64,000 bases of DNA from Micromonospora purpureochromogenes (GTDB lineage: Bacteria > Actinomycetota > Actinomycetes > Mycobacteriales > Micromonosporaceae), in the NCBI RefSeq assembly GCF_900091515.1, contig NZ_LT607410.1, forward strand, positions 4,836,001-4,900,000, written 5' to 3'. The notes beneath the pieces were generated by a model. The model was not told where the DNA came from and searched no databases. It worked only from the letters and a program-made list of their open reading frames with translations. This document shows positions 28,386 through 36,494 of the stretch, piece by piece; position 1 is the stretch's first letter; each line of letters opens with the position of its first letter. The translations under genes were made by a program, and so were the position numbers.

Positions 28386-29510
28386 TCACGCCGCCACCAC
28401 CGCCGGCTCCGGCGCGGTCAGCTCCACCGGCTCCGTCCACGTGTCCGGCCGGGCGGGGTCGAAGATCTCGTTGGTCCAGAAGAGAGTGAGCAGCTCGTCC
28501 GGCCCGGTGTTGACGATGTTGTGCGCCCACATGGTGGGCATGTCCACCACCACCGGCTCGTCGCCGCCGACCGGGAACCGCACGACCTCGTCGGTGCCGA
28601 CCCGGCGCAGCCGGATCTCCGCGCTGCCGCGCAGCACGCAGAACCGCTCCACCTTGGCCAGATGGAAGTGCTCCCCCCGGGTCACGCCCGGCCGGCTGGT
28701 GGAGCAGAAGGTCTGGCCGCCGCCGTGCGCCTTCACCGCCTCGACCAGTTCGCCGCGCAGGTCGGCCCGACGGGTCAGCGACAGCGGGTAGCTGGCGGGG
28801 AAGCAGTGTGACCGGTAGGTGTTGAACAGCCGGACGGCGTGCCGGTCGGTCAGCGCCGGGATCTCGCCGCCGCGGTAGAGGTCGGCGTACCCGGCGAGCC
28901 GGTCGGCCAGCTCGCGTACGCCGGTGCGCAGCGCCGGCATGGCCGCGTCCCACGGGCCGCCGTCCGGGGCACCCATCAGCCGCGCCGCGGCGTCGCTGAC
29001 GTGCACCAGGCTCAACTCCCGGTCCTCGTGCACCTCCGGCGACCGCTGCTCGGCGAGCAGCCGGCAGAAGGTGGCCACCACCGAGTTGTAGTAGGGCCGG
29101 CCGTGCTCCCCGTACAGGTTCGGCAACCGCACGTCGAGCAGGTCCGGACGGGCCGCGGCCAGGGTGGCGGCGGCGACCGCCTTCGCGTCGCCGTACGGGG
29201 TGCCGTTGCCGGCCTGCACCGAGTTGGCGAAGACCACCGCGCCGGGCGGCGCCGCGCACAGGCGCAGCGCCCGACCCAGGGCCGCGGCCAGCTCGACGTT
29301 GCCCGCCGCGACGTCGCGGGCGTCGCCCCGGTTGACGCCGGCCAGGTGCAGCACCCGGTCGACGCCGTCGAGCTGCTCCGCCACCGTCGGGGCGTCCAGC
29401 AGGTCACTGCCACTGATCAGCACCGGCTCGGACCAGCCCAGGGCGCGGGCCAGCACCCGCACGTGCCAGCCCAGGAAGCCGCGACCGCCGGTGAGCGCCA
29501 GCCTCAGCAC
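28386..29510 (-). CDS. capF: CapF/WbjC-type bifunctional epimerase-reductase with cupin domain
   Basis: 374 residues from GTG overlapping the capE stop by seven bases. The N-terminal SDR domain has GGRGFLG for NADPH and the catalytic Y106/K110 in PYGDAK. From about residue 240 a cupin domain follows, with RGEHFHLAKVERFCVL containing the metal-binding H281 and H283. This fused architecture is specific to CapF, where the cupin epimerises C3 and the SDR part reduces the 4-keto group to give UDP-N-acetyl-6-deoxy-L-talosamine. Order capE-capF-capG matches the pathway order. Confidence 0.93.
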   Translation of the reverse strand: MLRLALTGGRGFLGWHVRVLARALGWSEPVLISGSDLLDAPTVAEQLDGVDRVLHLAGVNRGDARDVAAGNVELAAALGRALRLCAAPPGAVVFANSVQAGNGTPYGDAKAVAAATLAAARPDLLDVRLPNLYGEHGRPYYNSVVATFCRLLAEQRSPEVHEDRELSLVHVSDAAARLMGAPDGGPWDAAMPALRTGVRELADRLAGYADLYRGGEIPALTDRHAVRLFNTYRSHCFPASYPLSLTRRADLRGELVEAVKAHGGGQTFCSTSRPGVTRGEHFHLAKVERFCVLRGSAEIRLRRVGTDEVVRFPVGGDEPVVVDMPTMWAHNIVNTGPDELLTLFWTNEIFDPARPDTWTEPVELTAPEPAVVAA

Positions 29511-30544
29511 GCCAGCACCGGGTCCCGCAGCGCCAGCTCCGCCCGGATCTCGGGCAGCGTGCGCAGCAGGTCCATGATCTGGGGTACGTCCAGACGCGGT
29601 GCGTTCGCCGAGTTGAAGTCCTCGGCCGGGTACTCACGCAGCTCGCCCTCGGAGGTGTAGAGCGCGTAGTTCAGGTCTCGCGCGTCGATCGGCACCCGGA
29701 AGAAGTCTCCGAAGTCATCAGCCGTGGCGAGCTCCTCGCGGCTGGCCAACGTCTCGTCCTGCTTCTCACCGTGCCGGACGCCGATGATGTCCAGCTTCGA
29801 CGGCACGTCGAAGAGCTGACAGACCGCCTCGGCCAGATCGCCGATGGCGCAGGCGACCGCCTTGCGGATGAAGATGTCGCCCGGCCGGGCGTGCCGGAAG
29901 GCGTGCTCCACCAGCTCGACGGACTCGTCGAGGGACATCAGGAAGCGGGTCATGCCGGGATCGGTCACCGTTGGCGCCCGGCCCGCCTTGATCTGCTCGA
30001 TGAACAGCGGAATGACGGAGCCGCGCGAGTACATCACGTTGCCGTACCGCACGCACGACACGGTGGTGCTGCTGCGCGCGTTGTTGCGGGCGTGGGCCTG
30101 GGCCACCTTCTCCATGAGGGCCTTCGTCATACCCATGGCATTGACCGGGGAGACGGCCTTGTCGGTGCTGAGCAGCACCACCGACCGGACCCCCTTGCGC
30201 TCCGCGGCCTCGATGACGTTCGCGCTACCGATGACGTTGGTCCGCAGCGCCTCGAGGGGGAAGAACTCGCACGACGGCACCTGCTTGAGCGCCGCGGCGT
30301 GGAAGATGTGGTCCATGCCGCGACTGGCCCCCACCACGGAGTCGAGGTCGCGTACGTCGCCGACGTAGTACCGGACGCGGTCGTCACCGACGACACGGCG
30401 CATCGCGTCCTGTTTGGCCTCGTCGCGACTCAGCACCCGGACCTCGTCGACGTCCCGGTCGAGCATTCGTCGCACCATGGTCTGACCGAACGATCCTGTG
30501 CCGCCGGTGATCAGGACCCGGCTGCCGGCAAGCGCAGTGCTCAC
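29504..30544 (-). CDS. capE: CapE/WbjB-type UDP-GlcNAc 4,6-dehydratase/5-epimerase
   Basis: 346 residues from GTG 30544, GAGGAG about five bases ahead. NAD motif ITGGTGSFG at 12-20; active-site block LLSTDKAVSPVNAMGMTK. In place of the SDR Tyr-x-x-x-Lys there is Met137-x-x-x-Lys141, the unusual MxxxK arrangement described for CapE. The substrate region DNA encodes also contains FHAAALKQVPSCEFFP, typical of this group. It converts UDP-GlcNAc to a 4-keto-6-deoxy sugar with inverted C5, the first step toward UDP-L-FucNAc. Confidence 0.94.
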   Translation of the reverse strand: MSTALAGSRVLITGGTGSFGQTMVRRMLDRDVDEVRVLSRDEAKQDAMRRVVGDDRVRYYVGDVRDLDSVVGASRGMDHIFHAAALKQVPSCEFFPLEALRTNVIGSANVIEAAERKGVRSVVLLSTDKAVSPVNAMGMTKALMEKVAQAHARNNARSSTTVSCVRYGNVMYSRGSVIPLFIEQIKAGRAPTVTDPGMTRFLMSLDESVELVEHAFRHARPGDIFIRKAVACAIGDLAEAVCQLFDVPSKLDIIGVRHGEKQDETLASREELATADDFGDFFRVPIDARDLNYALYTSEGELREYPAEDFNSANAPRLDVPQIMDLLRTLPEIRAELALRDPVLAC

Positions 30545-30557
30545 TCGTGCTCCTCTT

Positions 30558-30573
30558 CATTGAAAGGTCAATG
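30558..30573. other. Short palindrome upstream of capE
   Basis: CATTGA-AAGG-TCAATG is a perfect six-base dyad 14 bases upstream of the capE start, between the Wzy-like gene's stop and capE. It may be an operator or a minor hairpin; no regulator is apparent. Confidence 0.35.
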
Positions 30574-30606
30574 CAGACAACGAGCAACATACCGGTCAAG
30601 GTGCGT

Positions 30607-32082
30607 TTAATGGCGTAAAGCGGACGCAGGTGGTGCGGCGGATCCCTCGGACGAGAGACCCCAAGGCGGACGGTGCCTCCAGGCGACGAGGACGAACAGC
30701 AGCAGAAGCACCAGCAGTCGGCAGCCCGTCCGGCTCACATAGGTCGAGGTGCCCACCCACATCAGATCGACCATGCCGACGACGACGAGGACGCCGGCGG
30801 TATAGCCCAGCAGCCGCCGCGGCGTGGTGAGGGGCCGCGCCGCCACCCGGTCCACCGCCCGGTCGATCCAGCGCAGCGTGAGCCCGGTGATCGGGACCAT
30901 CAGCACCAGACCGACCAGCCCGAAGTTGATCAGCCATTCTCCGAAGGAGAGCGCCGCGTGCGTGTGGCCGGTGCCCACCATCTCCGGGGAGAGAATGGGC
31001 ACCAGGGCCGCTCCGAGGCCGTCCGGCTTCTCGGGCCACATCGCGCGCGGAACCAGGGTCACCGCCGCCGCCCAGAAGGTCTCGCCCCACCCCTTGGGCA
31101 GTACGCCCATCGCGTTGAGCTCCAGCAGCCTGGTGAAGTCGCGGAACGGCGTCACGACCGAACCCAGACCGTCGGCGTCCGGGTTGTCCACTATGGAGGT
31201 CGCTCTGATCTGGCCGAGCACGAACACGGCGGGTGCGGCGACGGCGAGCACCCAGACCTTGACGTGCCGGCGGCCACGACCCCTGTTCGCGAGAATCATC
31301 GCCAGGGCGAAGCCGAGTGAGCCGAGGACGATTCGTCCGAAGTCGTTGAAGAGATAGGCGTAGTAGAGCCCGAAGCCCGCCGCCGGCACCAATCCGTAGA
31401 CCAGCCGCCGCCGACGGCGCCGGCCAGGCAGCAGGCCGAGGCCCAGCAGGACGACGCCGACAAACCCGGCCGAATCGATGAGCAGATGGTGGTAACGGCT
31501 GGGGAAGGCCAGGCTGAGCACCACGCCGAGGGCCAGCAGCGTGATACCCCAGCGCAGCGCCCACCGGCTCAGCGCCGGGTCCGCCCGCACCGGCTCGCTC
31601 TCCGGGCGCCGACGTAGCCGACTCCAGAAGAGGAGCCAGGTCGAGACATGGAGGAAGTAGCACAGCGTCAGGCCCGGCAGGATCGGCACCGGGGCCCCGC
31701 CGGGTCCGGCCTTGAGCTCGGAGTACAGCGCGGCGAAGCCAACGAAGAGGGCGAAGCTGAAGTTGTACACGCCGACAGCGGTGATCCGCATCCCTCCGTC
31801 GGCGAGGAAGACCCAGAGCCCGAAGAGGAGAGCCAGGGCACTGAGCAGCAGCGTCGCCGAGTGTTGCGGATGGGCGGTGACAGCGAAGGATTCGACACCG
31901 AGCGCCGAGATCCCGGCCGCAATCCAGCCGAGGCCGATCGGAAGATTCCGGCTCAACCCGTCCGGAGCCACCGCCACTGTCTCGGGTGCCGCCGGTCCGG
32001 CCTGATGAGCCAAGTGATGCGGACCCGACCACTCGGTCAGGCGCCTCCACCGGTCATCCTGCTGACGCTCCTGCACTGACAT
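30607..32082 (-). CDS. Wzy-like polysaccharide polymerase / O-antigen ligase-type membrane protein
   Basis: 491 residues with roughly a dozen hydrophobic segments and a large extracytoplasmic-looking loop around PEKPDGLGAALVPILSPEMVGTG. No strict motif is seen, as usual for Wzy proteins, but size, topology and position between glycosyltransferases and CapEFG genes support a polymerase that joins lipid-linked repeat units on the outer face of the membrane. The start is set at ATG 32082, preceded by a GGGGGAA run; an in-frame upstream start at 32148 would add 22 polar residues. It is the first gene of the minus-strand unit with capEFG. Confidence 0.78.
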   Translation of the reverse strand: MSVQERQQDDRWRRLTEWSGPHHLAHQAGPAAPETVAVAPDGLSRNLPIGLGWIAAGISALGVESFAVTAHPQHSATLLLSALALLFGLWVFLADGGMRITAVGVYNFSFALFVGFAALYSELKAGPGGAPVPILPGLTLCYFLHVSTWLLFWSRLRRRPESEPVRADPALSRWALRWGITLLALGVVLSLAFPSRYHHLLIDSAGFVGVVLLGLGLLPGRRRRRRLVYGLVPAAGFGLYYAYLFNDFGRIVLGSLGFALAMILANRGRGRRHVKVWVLAVAAPAVFVLGQIRATSIVDNPDADGLGSVVTPFRDFTRLLELNAMGVLPKGWGETFWAAAVTLVPRAMWPEKPDGLGAALVPILSPEMVGTGHTHAALSFGEWLINFGLVGLVLMVPITGLTLRWIDRAVDRVAARPLTTPRRLLGYTAGVLVVVGMVDLMWVGTSTYVSRTGCRLLVLLLLFVLVAWRHRPPWGLSSEGSAAPPASALRH

Positions 32083-32351
32083 CCCGTTCCCCCGTGGCAT
32101 CCACGTGCGGGGGTCGACGGGCGTGCCACGCAGACGGACGCGAGGCATCGGGCCCGATCGGCGACGTCCGTGCGGGTTGCAGGGTCGAAGTCCCCGTACC
32201 AGCTGAAACCGACACCAGAGGCAACGCTATGCCGACCACTTGGTTACGCATAGCCACCGACGCGCCGTCACCGAGGCCGTGGCCAGGTCGTTTGTCCAAG
32301 CATGCCATTCAGCCACCGGCCAGACGTCACCCGTTGCCACAGGTCGTGATC

Positions 32352-33614
32352 GTGAGCGAAGGACAGGACCGGAGGGCCCGACGGGCGACCTGCGGGGAGG
32401 AGCCGCCTCCCCTGTCGGTGCTCATGACCTACAACTTCTTTGAGCCCGGGTTCCGCGCCGGCGGGCCCATCCGCTCGATCGCCAGGCTGGTCGACTCCTG
32501 CTCGGAGCAGGTCGCCATCACGCTGGTGACGGGCGACCGGGACCTCGGCGGGTCCGCGGCCTACCCGGGCCTCTCCGGCAGGTGGGTCGACCGGGGTCGC
32601 GCCCGGGTGTTCTACCTCAACCCCCGGCGTGCCCGCCACTGGTGGACGCTCTGGCGCACGATACGGCGCCGCCGTTTCGACCTCCTGTACGTCAACAGCT
32701 TCTGGTCCACCTACTCGCTGCTGCCCATCATCGCGGCCCGTCTGGGACTGCTCCGGGTTCCCCGGGTGATGATCGCCCCCAGGGGTGAGTTCTCCCCGGC
32801 GGCGCTGGCCCTCGGCGCGCTGCGCAAGCGGATCTTCCTGCGGTCGTGGGTCCACGTACTTCGCAGAGGTCCCGTCGACTGGCATGCGGGCAGCCAGTTG
32901 GAGGGTGAGATGATCCGCCGGGCGTTGCCGTGGGCGAACGTGACGGTCCGGGCGAACCAGGCCGGGCTGCCCGCCGAGCCCCTTCCTCCTGGCGCTTCCC
33001 GAAGCGAGGCACGGCTGGTCTTCGTGGGGCGGATCAGCCCGATGAAGAACGTGGACCTGCTCCTGACCGCCCTCGGCCTGACCACCGCACCGATGCGCCT
33101 GGACCTCTTCGGGCCGGCGGAGGACCCGGTCTACTGGAGCCGCTGCCAGCAGCTCATCGACGACCTGCCGCCGACGGTCCAGTGCACGTACCACGGCCCG
33201 CTCGCACCCGACCGGGTGCGGGAGACGTTCGCCGGCTACGACGCCTTCGCGATGCCGACCCGGGGCGAGAACTTCGGGCACGTCATCGCCGAGAGTCTCT
33301 CCGCGTCGTGCCCGGTCGTCTGCTCGGACCGCACCCCGTGGAGCGACGTCCTCCGCGACGGCGGCGGTGTGGTCCTGCGCGACCTCACCGCCCCGGCACT
33401 CGCCGCCGAGCTGGAACGGATCGCCCGACTCACCCCTGAGGAGCGACTGCGAGCACGGCGGGTGGCCGGTGAGGCGTACCGGCGCTGGGCCGCCGCCAGC
33501 GATGAATCGAACATCCTCGACCACGTCCGCGTCCAACTGCAGGACGCAGGCGATCCGCTGCCACCGTCCCGGGAGCCGGCACGTGCACATCCGTCCGCTG
33601 ACACCCGCCGCTGA
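32352..33614 (+). CDS. GT4-type glycosyltransferase
   Basis: 420 residues. The first beta strand and donor pocket entry are SVLMTYNFFEPGFRAGGPI. C-terminal GT-B motifs are FVGRISPMKNVDLLLTAL and PTRGENFGHVIAESLSASCPVV, containing the E-x7-E motif of retaining GT4 enzymes. It should add a sugar to the lipid-linked repeat unit. The start is uncertain: GTG 32352 has AGG eight bases upstream and lies where G/C third-position bias begins; ATG 32229 is an alternative whose extra codons have poor GC3. It overlaps the flippase start by 32 bases. Confidence 0.87.
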   Translation: MSEGQDRRARRATCGEEPPPLSVLMTYNFFEPGFRAGGPIRSIARLVDSCSEQVAITLVTGDRDLGGSAAYPGLSGRWVDRGRARVFYLNPRRARHWWTLWRTIRRRRFDLLYVNSFWSTYSLLPIIAARLGLLRVPRVMIAPRGEFSPAALALGALRKRIFLRSWVHVLRRGPVDWHAGSQLEGEMIRRALPWANVTVRANQAGLPAEPLPPGASRSEARLVFVGRISPMKNVDLLLTALGLTTAPMRLDLFGPAEDPVYWSRCQQLIDDLPPTVQCTYHGPLAPDRVRETFAGYDAFAMPTRGENFGHVIAESLSASCPVVCSDRTPWSDVLRDGGGVVLRDLTAPALAAELERIARLTPEERLRARRVAGEAYRRWAAASDESNILDHVRVQLQDAGDPLPPSREPARAHPSADTRR

Positions 33615-34956
33615 CGCCTCGGCACCTCCGCCGCCTACCGACGACCGACTCGACACGCCGTCCACCCCGCCGGGCGGCGCCGCGAAGGACTCAGGTGTGC
33701 GGGGCCAGACCATCTTCGCCGCGTTGTCGAGCCTGCTGAGCGGTGTGCTGAACGCCGGCATCCTGGCGGTCTGCGCGCGCGGCGGTCAGACCGACGAACT
33801 GGCCGCGTACGCCATCATGACCGCCGCCCTGACCTGGGTAGCGGTCCTGGCGACCGGCGGGACGGCGATGCTCTACGCCACCGGCGACGAACGGGAGTGC
33901 GCCGCGATCCGCAGCCAACGTGTGCTGGTGGTCTCCCCGCTGCTGATCGTGAGTGCGGTGGGCGTCTCGCTGCTCTACGTCGGCCGCGGCTACGGCCTGG
34001 TCGCACTGGCGGCGGCAGCGCTGGGCACCATCGGCAACAGTTTCACGCAGCTGCAGTTCAGCGACCTGTACCGGCAGTTCCGCTTTGTCGCTGCATCGGT
34101 GGTGATGGTCGGCAGCCGGCTCGCCGGACTGGTGCTGGTGCTGGTCGGGGTTCCGCTGACCATCGCCCTGGTCGCCGCCACCGCGTTGCAGCTCCTGACC
34201 GCGGAGGGCCTGGTCTGCCGGGACGCGGCAACGCGGCGCGGGCGGTGGCGTGGGTTGACCGTCCGGTCGGCGGCGGCGGCCTTCCGGATGAACGGCCACC
34301 TGATGTCGTGCAGCCTGGCGGAGGTGTTCACCGGGCGGTCCGGTGGGATCGCGCTGTCCATGGTGGCAAGCCCGCACGTGGTGGGCAGCTATGCCGCGGT
34401 GAACGGTGTCTACCAGGCGCTGACGGCGGTGGTCTACCAGGGCCTACGGGTGCCGATGGCGGTCCGGGTGCGGCACCGGCACGGGCTGGGCGCGCACGGT
34501 TCGGTGCGCGAGAGCGAGGTGATGGTCGTCGTCGTGGCGGCCCTCACCGGGGTGGCCGGCTGGTTGCTCGCGCCCTGGCTCACCACCGCGGTGCTCGGCC
34601 TCACCGTGCCGGGGATGGACACGACGTTGGGGCTCTTCCTGCTCGCGCTGCCGTTCCTCACGGTCAACCGGGCGATCGGTCTTGCCCGCCTCGGCGACGG
34701 CAACTACCGAGCGGCCGCTCGGCTGGCGCTGCTGACCGCCGGCCTGGCCGGCCTCGCGTTGCTGGTCCAGGCACCCCGGTTCGGCCCGGCCGGGGCGGCG
34801 GCGGCCACGCTCGCCAGCGAGGCGCTGACGACAGTGGTCGTGGGTGCACTCTGCGGTCACCTGGCGCTCCGGGCCCGCAGACGTCGACGGATGTCGGACC
34901 GGACCGGGCCGGCAGCGCCTGTCGTGGAGCGGCCCGGGAGCGGACTTCCGGTGTGA
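33583..34956 (+). CDS. Wzx-like oligosaccharide flippase
   Basis: 457 residues from GTG 33583, with GGGAG seven bases before it. After a Pro/Ala-rich N-terminus (about residues 1-45) about 12-14 hydrophobic segments follow in a MATE/MVF-like pattern, with short basic loops such as RDAATRRGRWR. Wzx proteins move undecaprenyl-linked repeat units across the membrane for polymerisation. The gene overlaps the end of the GT4 gene in another frame, so they are co-expressed. Family assignment rests on topology and locus, not on motifs. Confidence 0.82.
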   Translation: MHIRPLTPAADASAPPPPTDDRLDTPSTPPGGAAKDSGVRGQTIFAALSSLLSGVLNAGILAVCARGGQTDELAAYAIMTAALTWVAVLATGGTAMLYATGDERECAAIRSQRVLVVSPLLIVSAVGVSLLYVGRGYGLVALAAAALGTIGNSFTQLQFSDLYRQFRFVAASVVMVGSRLAGLVLVLVGVPLTIALVAATALQLLTAEGLVCRDAATRRGRWRGLTVRSAAAAFRMNGHLMSCSLAEVFTGRSGGIALSMVASPHVVGSYAAVNGVYQALTAVVYQGLRVPMAVRVRHRHGLGAHGSVRESEVMVVVVAALTGVAGWLLAPWLTTAVLGLTVPGMDTTLGLFLLALPFLTVNRAIGLARLGDGNYRAAARLALLTAGLAGLALLVQAPRFGPAGAAAATLASEALTTVVVGALCGHLALRARRRRRMSDRTGPAAPVVERPGSGLPV

Positions 34957-35031
34957 CCTCGAGCTCGTGCAGTGCCGGGACCACCTGCGCCACCTGGCCA
35001 CGAGCCCGATACCCCCGCGGCGTAGGTGACG

Positions 35032-36342
35032 TCAGGACACGAACAACGCGTGCTTGCCGGCTCGGGTCTTCGCCTGCTGGTCGACCTGGGCGAAGGTGAC
35101 CGACCGGGGATCCAGGAGAGGGTGGTCGCGACTGAGCTCTCGAAGGAAGAACGCGGCGACGTCGTCGAGGTCGAGCGAGCGGTCCGCCTCGACGTGGATC
35201 CGCAGCGCGTCCGGCCGTTCCTGTCGGAACTGGACTCCGACGATACCGGGGTAGGACTTGAGAATGTGCACGGGCAGGATCGCGGACAGGTCGAGGACGC
35301 CCTCTGCCGACCCGACCTGGACGAAGTCCTGACGCCGGCCGAGGATCGCGCGGAAGGCGAGGGCGTTGCCATCGCGTATGTCACTCGCCTCGACCCGGTC
35401 ACCGATGGCGTAGTTGACCAGGGGGAAGAGCCGGGGAGTCAGCGTCGTCACGTGCAGCTCGCCGTTGTCGTCCGCCAGGCAGACGTAGCTGTCCCAGAGC
35501 ATTCGGATGTTACGGGTGCGCTGGTGGGACATCGCCAGCACGCCGGTCTCCGCAGACCCGTACTCGATCACGGCGGGGGCGTGGAACACGCGCTCGATCA
35601 GGGCGATGTCCGCGTCGCTGGCGGTCTCCGCGCAGAGGATCACGGCTCGGAGGCGGTTCTTGTCTCCCAGCTTGAGCCCGTTGCGCTCCACGTAGCGGGC
35701 CAGCCTGAACACCGCCGACGTGTAGCCCGCCAGGGAGACCGGGTTCCGCCGACGGAAAGCCAGGTAGTGCCGGTGCAGGGACGGTTCGCTCAGGTCGTAG
35801 GCGTTGAGCCGGGTGATTCGCATGCCCCCGTCGGCGAGCCGACGCTTGAGATGGGCCACCTGCCCACGCCAACCGCTGCCGAACAGGTGGGAGTGTCCCC
35901 ACAGGAGCACATTCGGATCCGTCGGGGCGACGCCCGACCAGTTCCGCCCGAGGTACGCGTTGACCCAGCCCTCATCCACTTCACCCGGCCCACGTGGGTA
36001 GCGCGTGGGCTGCCCCGTGCTCCCGCCGGTGGTGTAGAACTCGGTGATCCGACCTTCCTGGAAGATCTCCGCACTGCGGGCGATCAGCGTCTCCTTCTCC
36101 AAGGGCGGGAAGTCGCGCAGGTCGCTCGGGTGGTCGATCCGCGCCGGGAGATCGTGTTCCCGCTGCCAGGACCGGTAGAAGGGCACCTCCGCGAGGCAGT
36201 ACGCCCAGACCTCATTGAACCGGCGGACCTGGAGGTCCTCGATCTCCTCCCGGGACGGCCGGGCGTCGTACAGGGCGATCTTGCGGTCCAGGCGCCGATG
36301 ACGGTCGGCGAGGACAGTGCCCCGCAGCAGCGACGAGAGCAT
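35032..36342 (-). CDS. PaaK/CapK-like adenylate-forming enzyme
   Basis: 436 residues from ATG 36342, with a purine run ahead; a TTG at 36378 would add 12 residues. The AMP-binding P-loop-like block is FYTTGGSTGQPTRYPRG (about residues 113-129), followed by VIEYGSAETGVLA (A5-like) and NYAIGDRVEA. This is the phenylacetate-CoA ligase/CapK superfamily, which activates carboxylic acids as acyl-adenylates. In capsule loci such proteins are common but their substrate is unproved. It is convergent with the flippase gene and marks the end of the glycan locus. Confidence 0.85.
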   Translation of the reverse strand: MLSSLLRGTVLADRHRRLDRKIALYDARPSREEIEDLQVRRFNEVWAYCLAEVPFYRSWQREHDLPARIDHPSDLRDFPPLEKETLIARSAEIFQEGRITEFYTTGGSTGQPTRYPRGPGEVDEGWVNAYLGRNWSGVAPTDPNVLLWGHSHLFGSGWRGQVAHLKRRLADGGMRITRLNAYDLSEPSLHRHYLAFRRRNPVSLAGYTSAVFRLARYVERNGLKLGDKNRLRAVILCAETASDADIALIERVFHAPAVIEYGSAETGVLAMSHQRTRNIRMLWDSYVCLADDNGELHVTTLTPRLFPLVNYAIGDRVEASDIRDGNALAFRAILGRRQDFVQVGSAEGVLDLSAILPVHILKSYPGIVGVQFRQERPDALRIHVEADRSLDLDDVAAFFLRELSRDHPLLDPRSVTFAQVDQQAKTRAGKHALFVS

Positions 36343-36494
36343 CAGCGGTGGCCCCCTTCCTAGTGACGATGAACCCAACGAGGCGCCGACCAGCGCAGTT
36401 ACGCATTGATGACGGCGCGTTACATCTAAGCATTGACATCAGTTGCGAACTCCCACCAGGCTTGCGCACACGAGTCCTTCCACCAGGAGGCGCG

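Noticed and set aside
32229..32351. ATG 32229 as start of the GT4 gene
   Set aside because: The 41 extra codons have poor G/C third positions and the family N-terminus begins later; kept as an alternative only.
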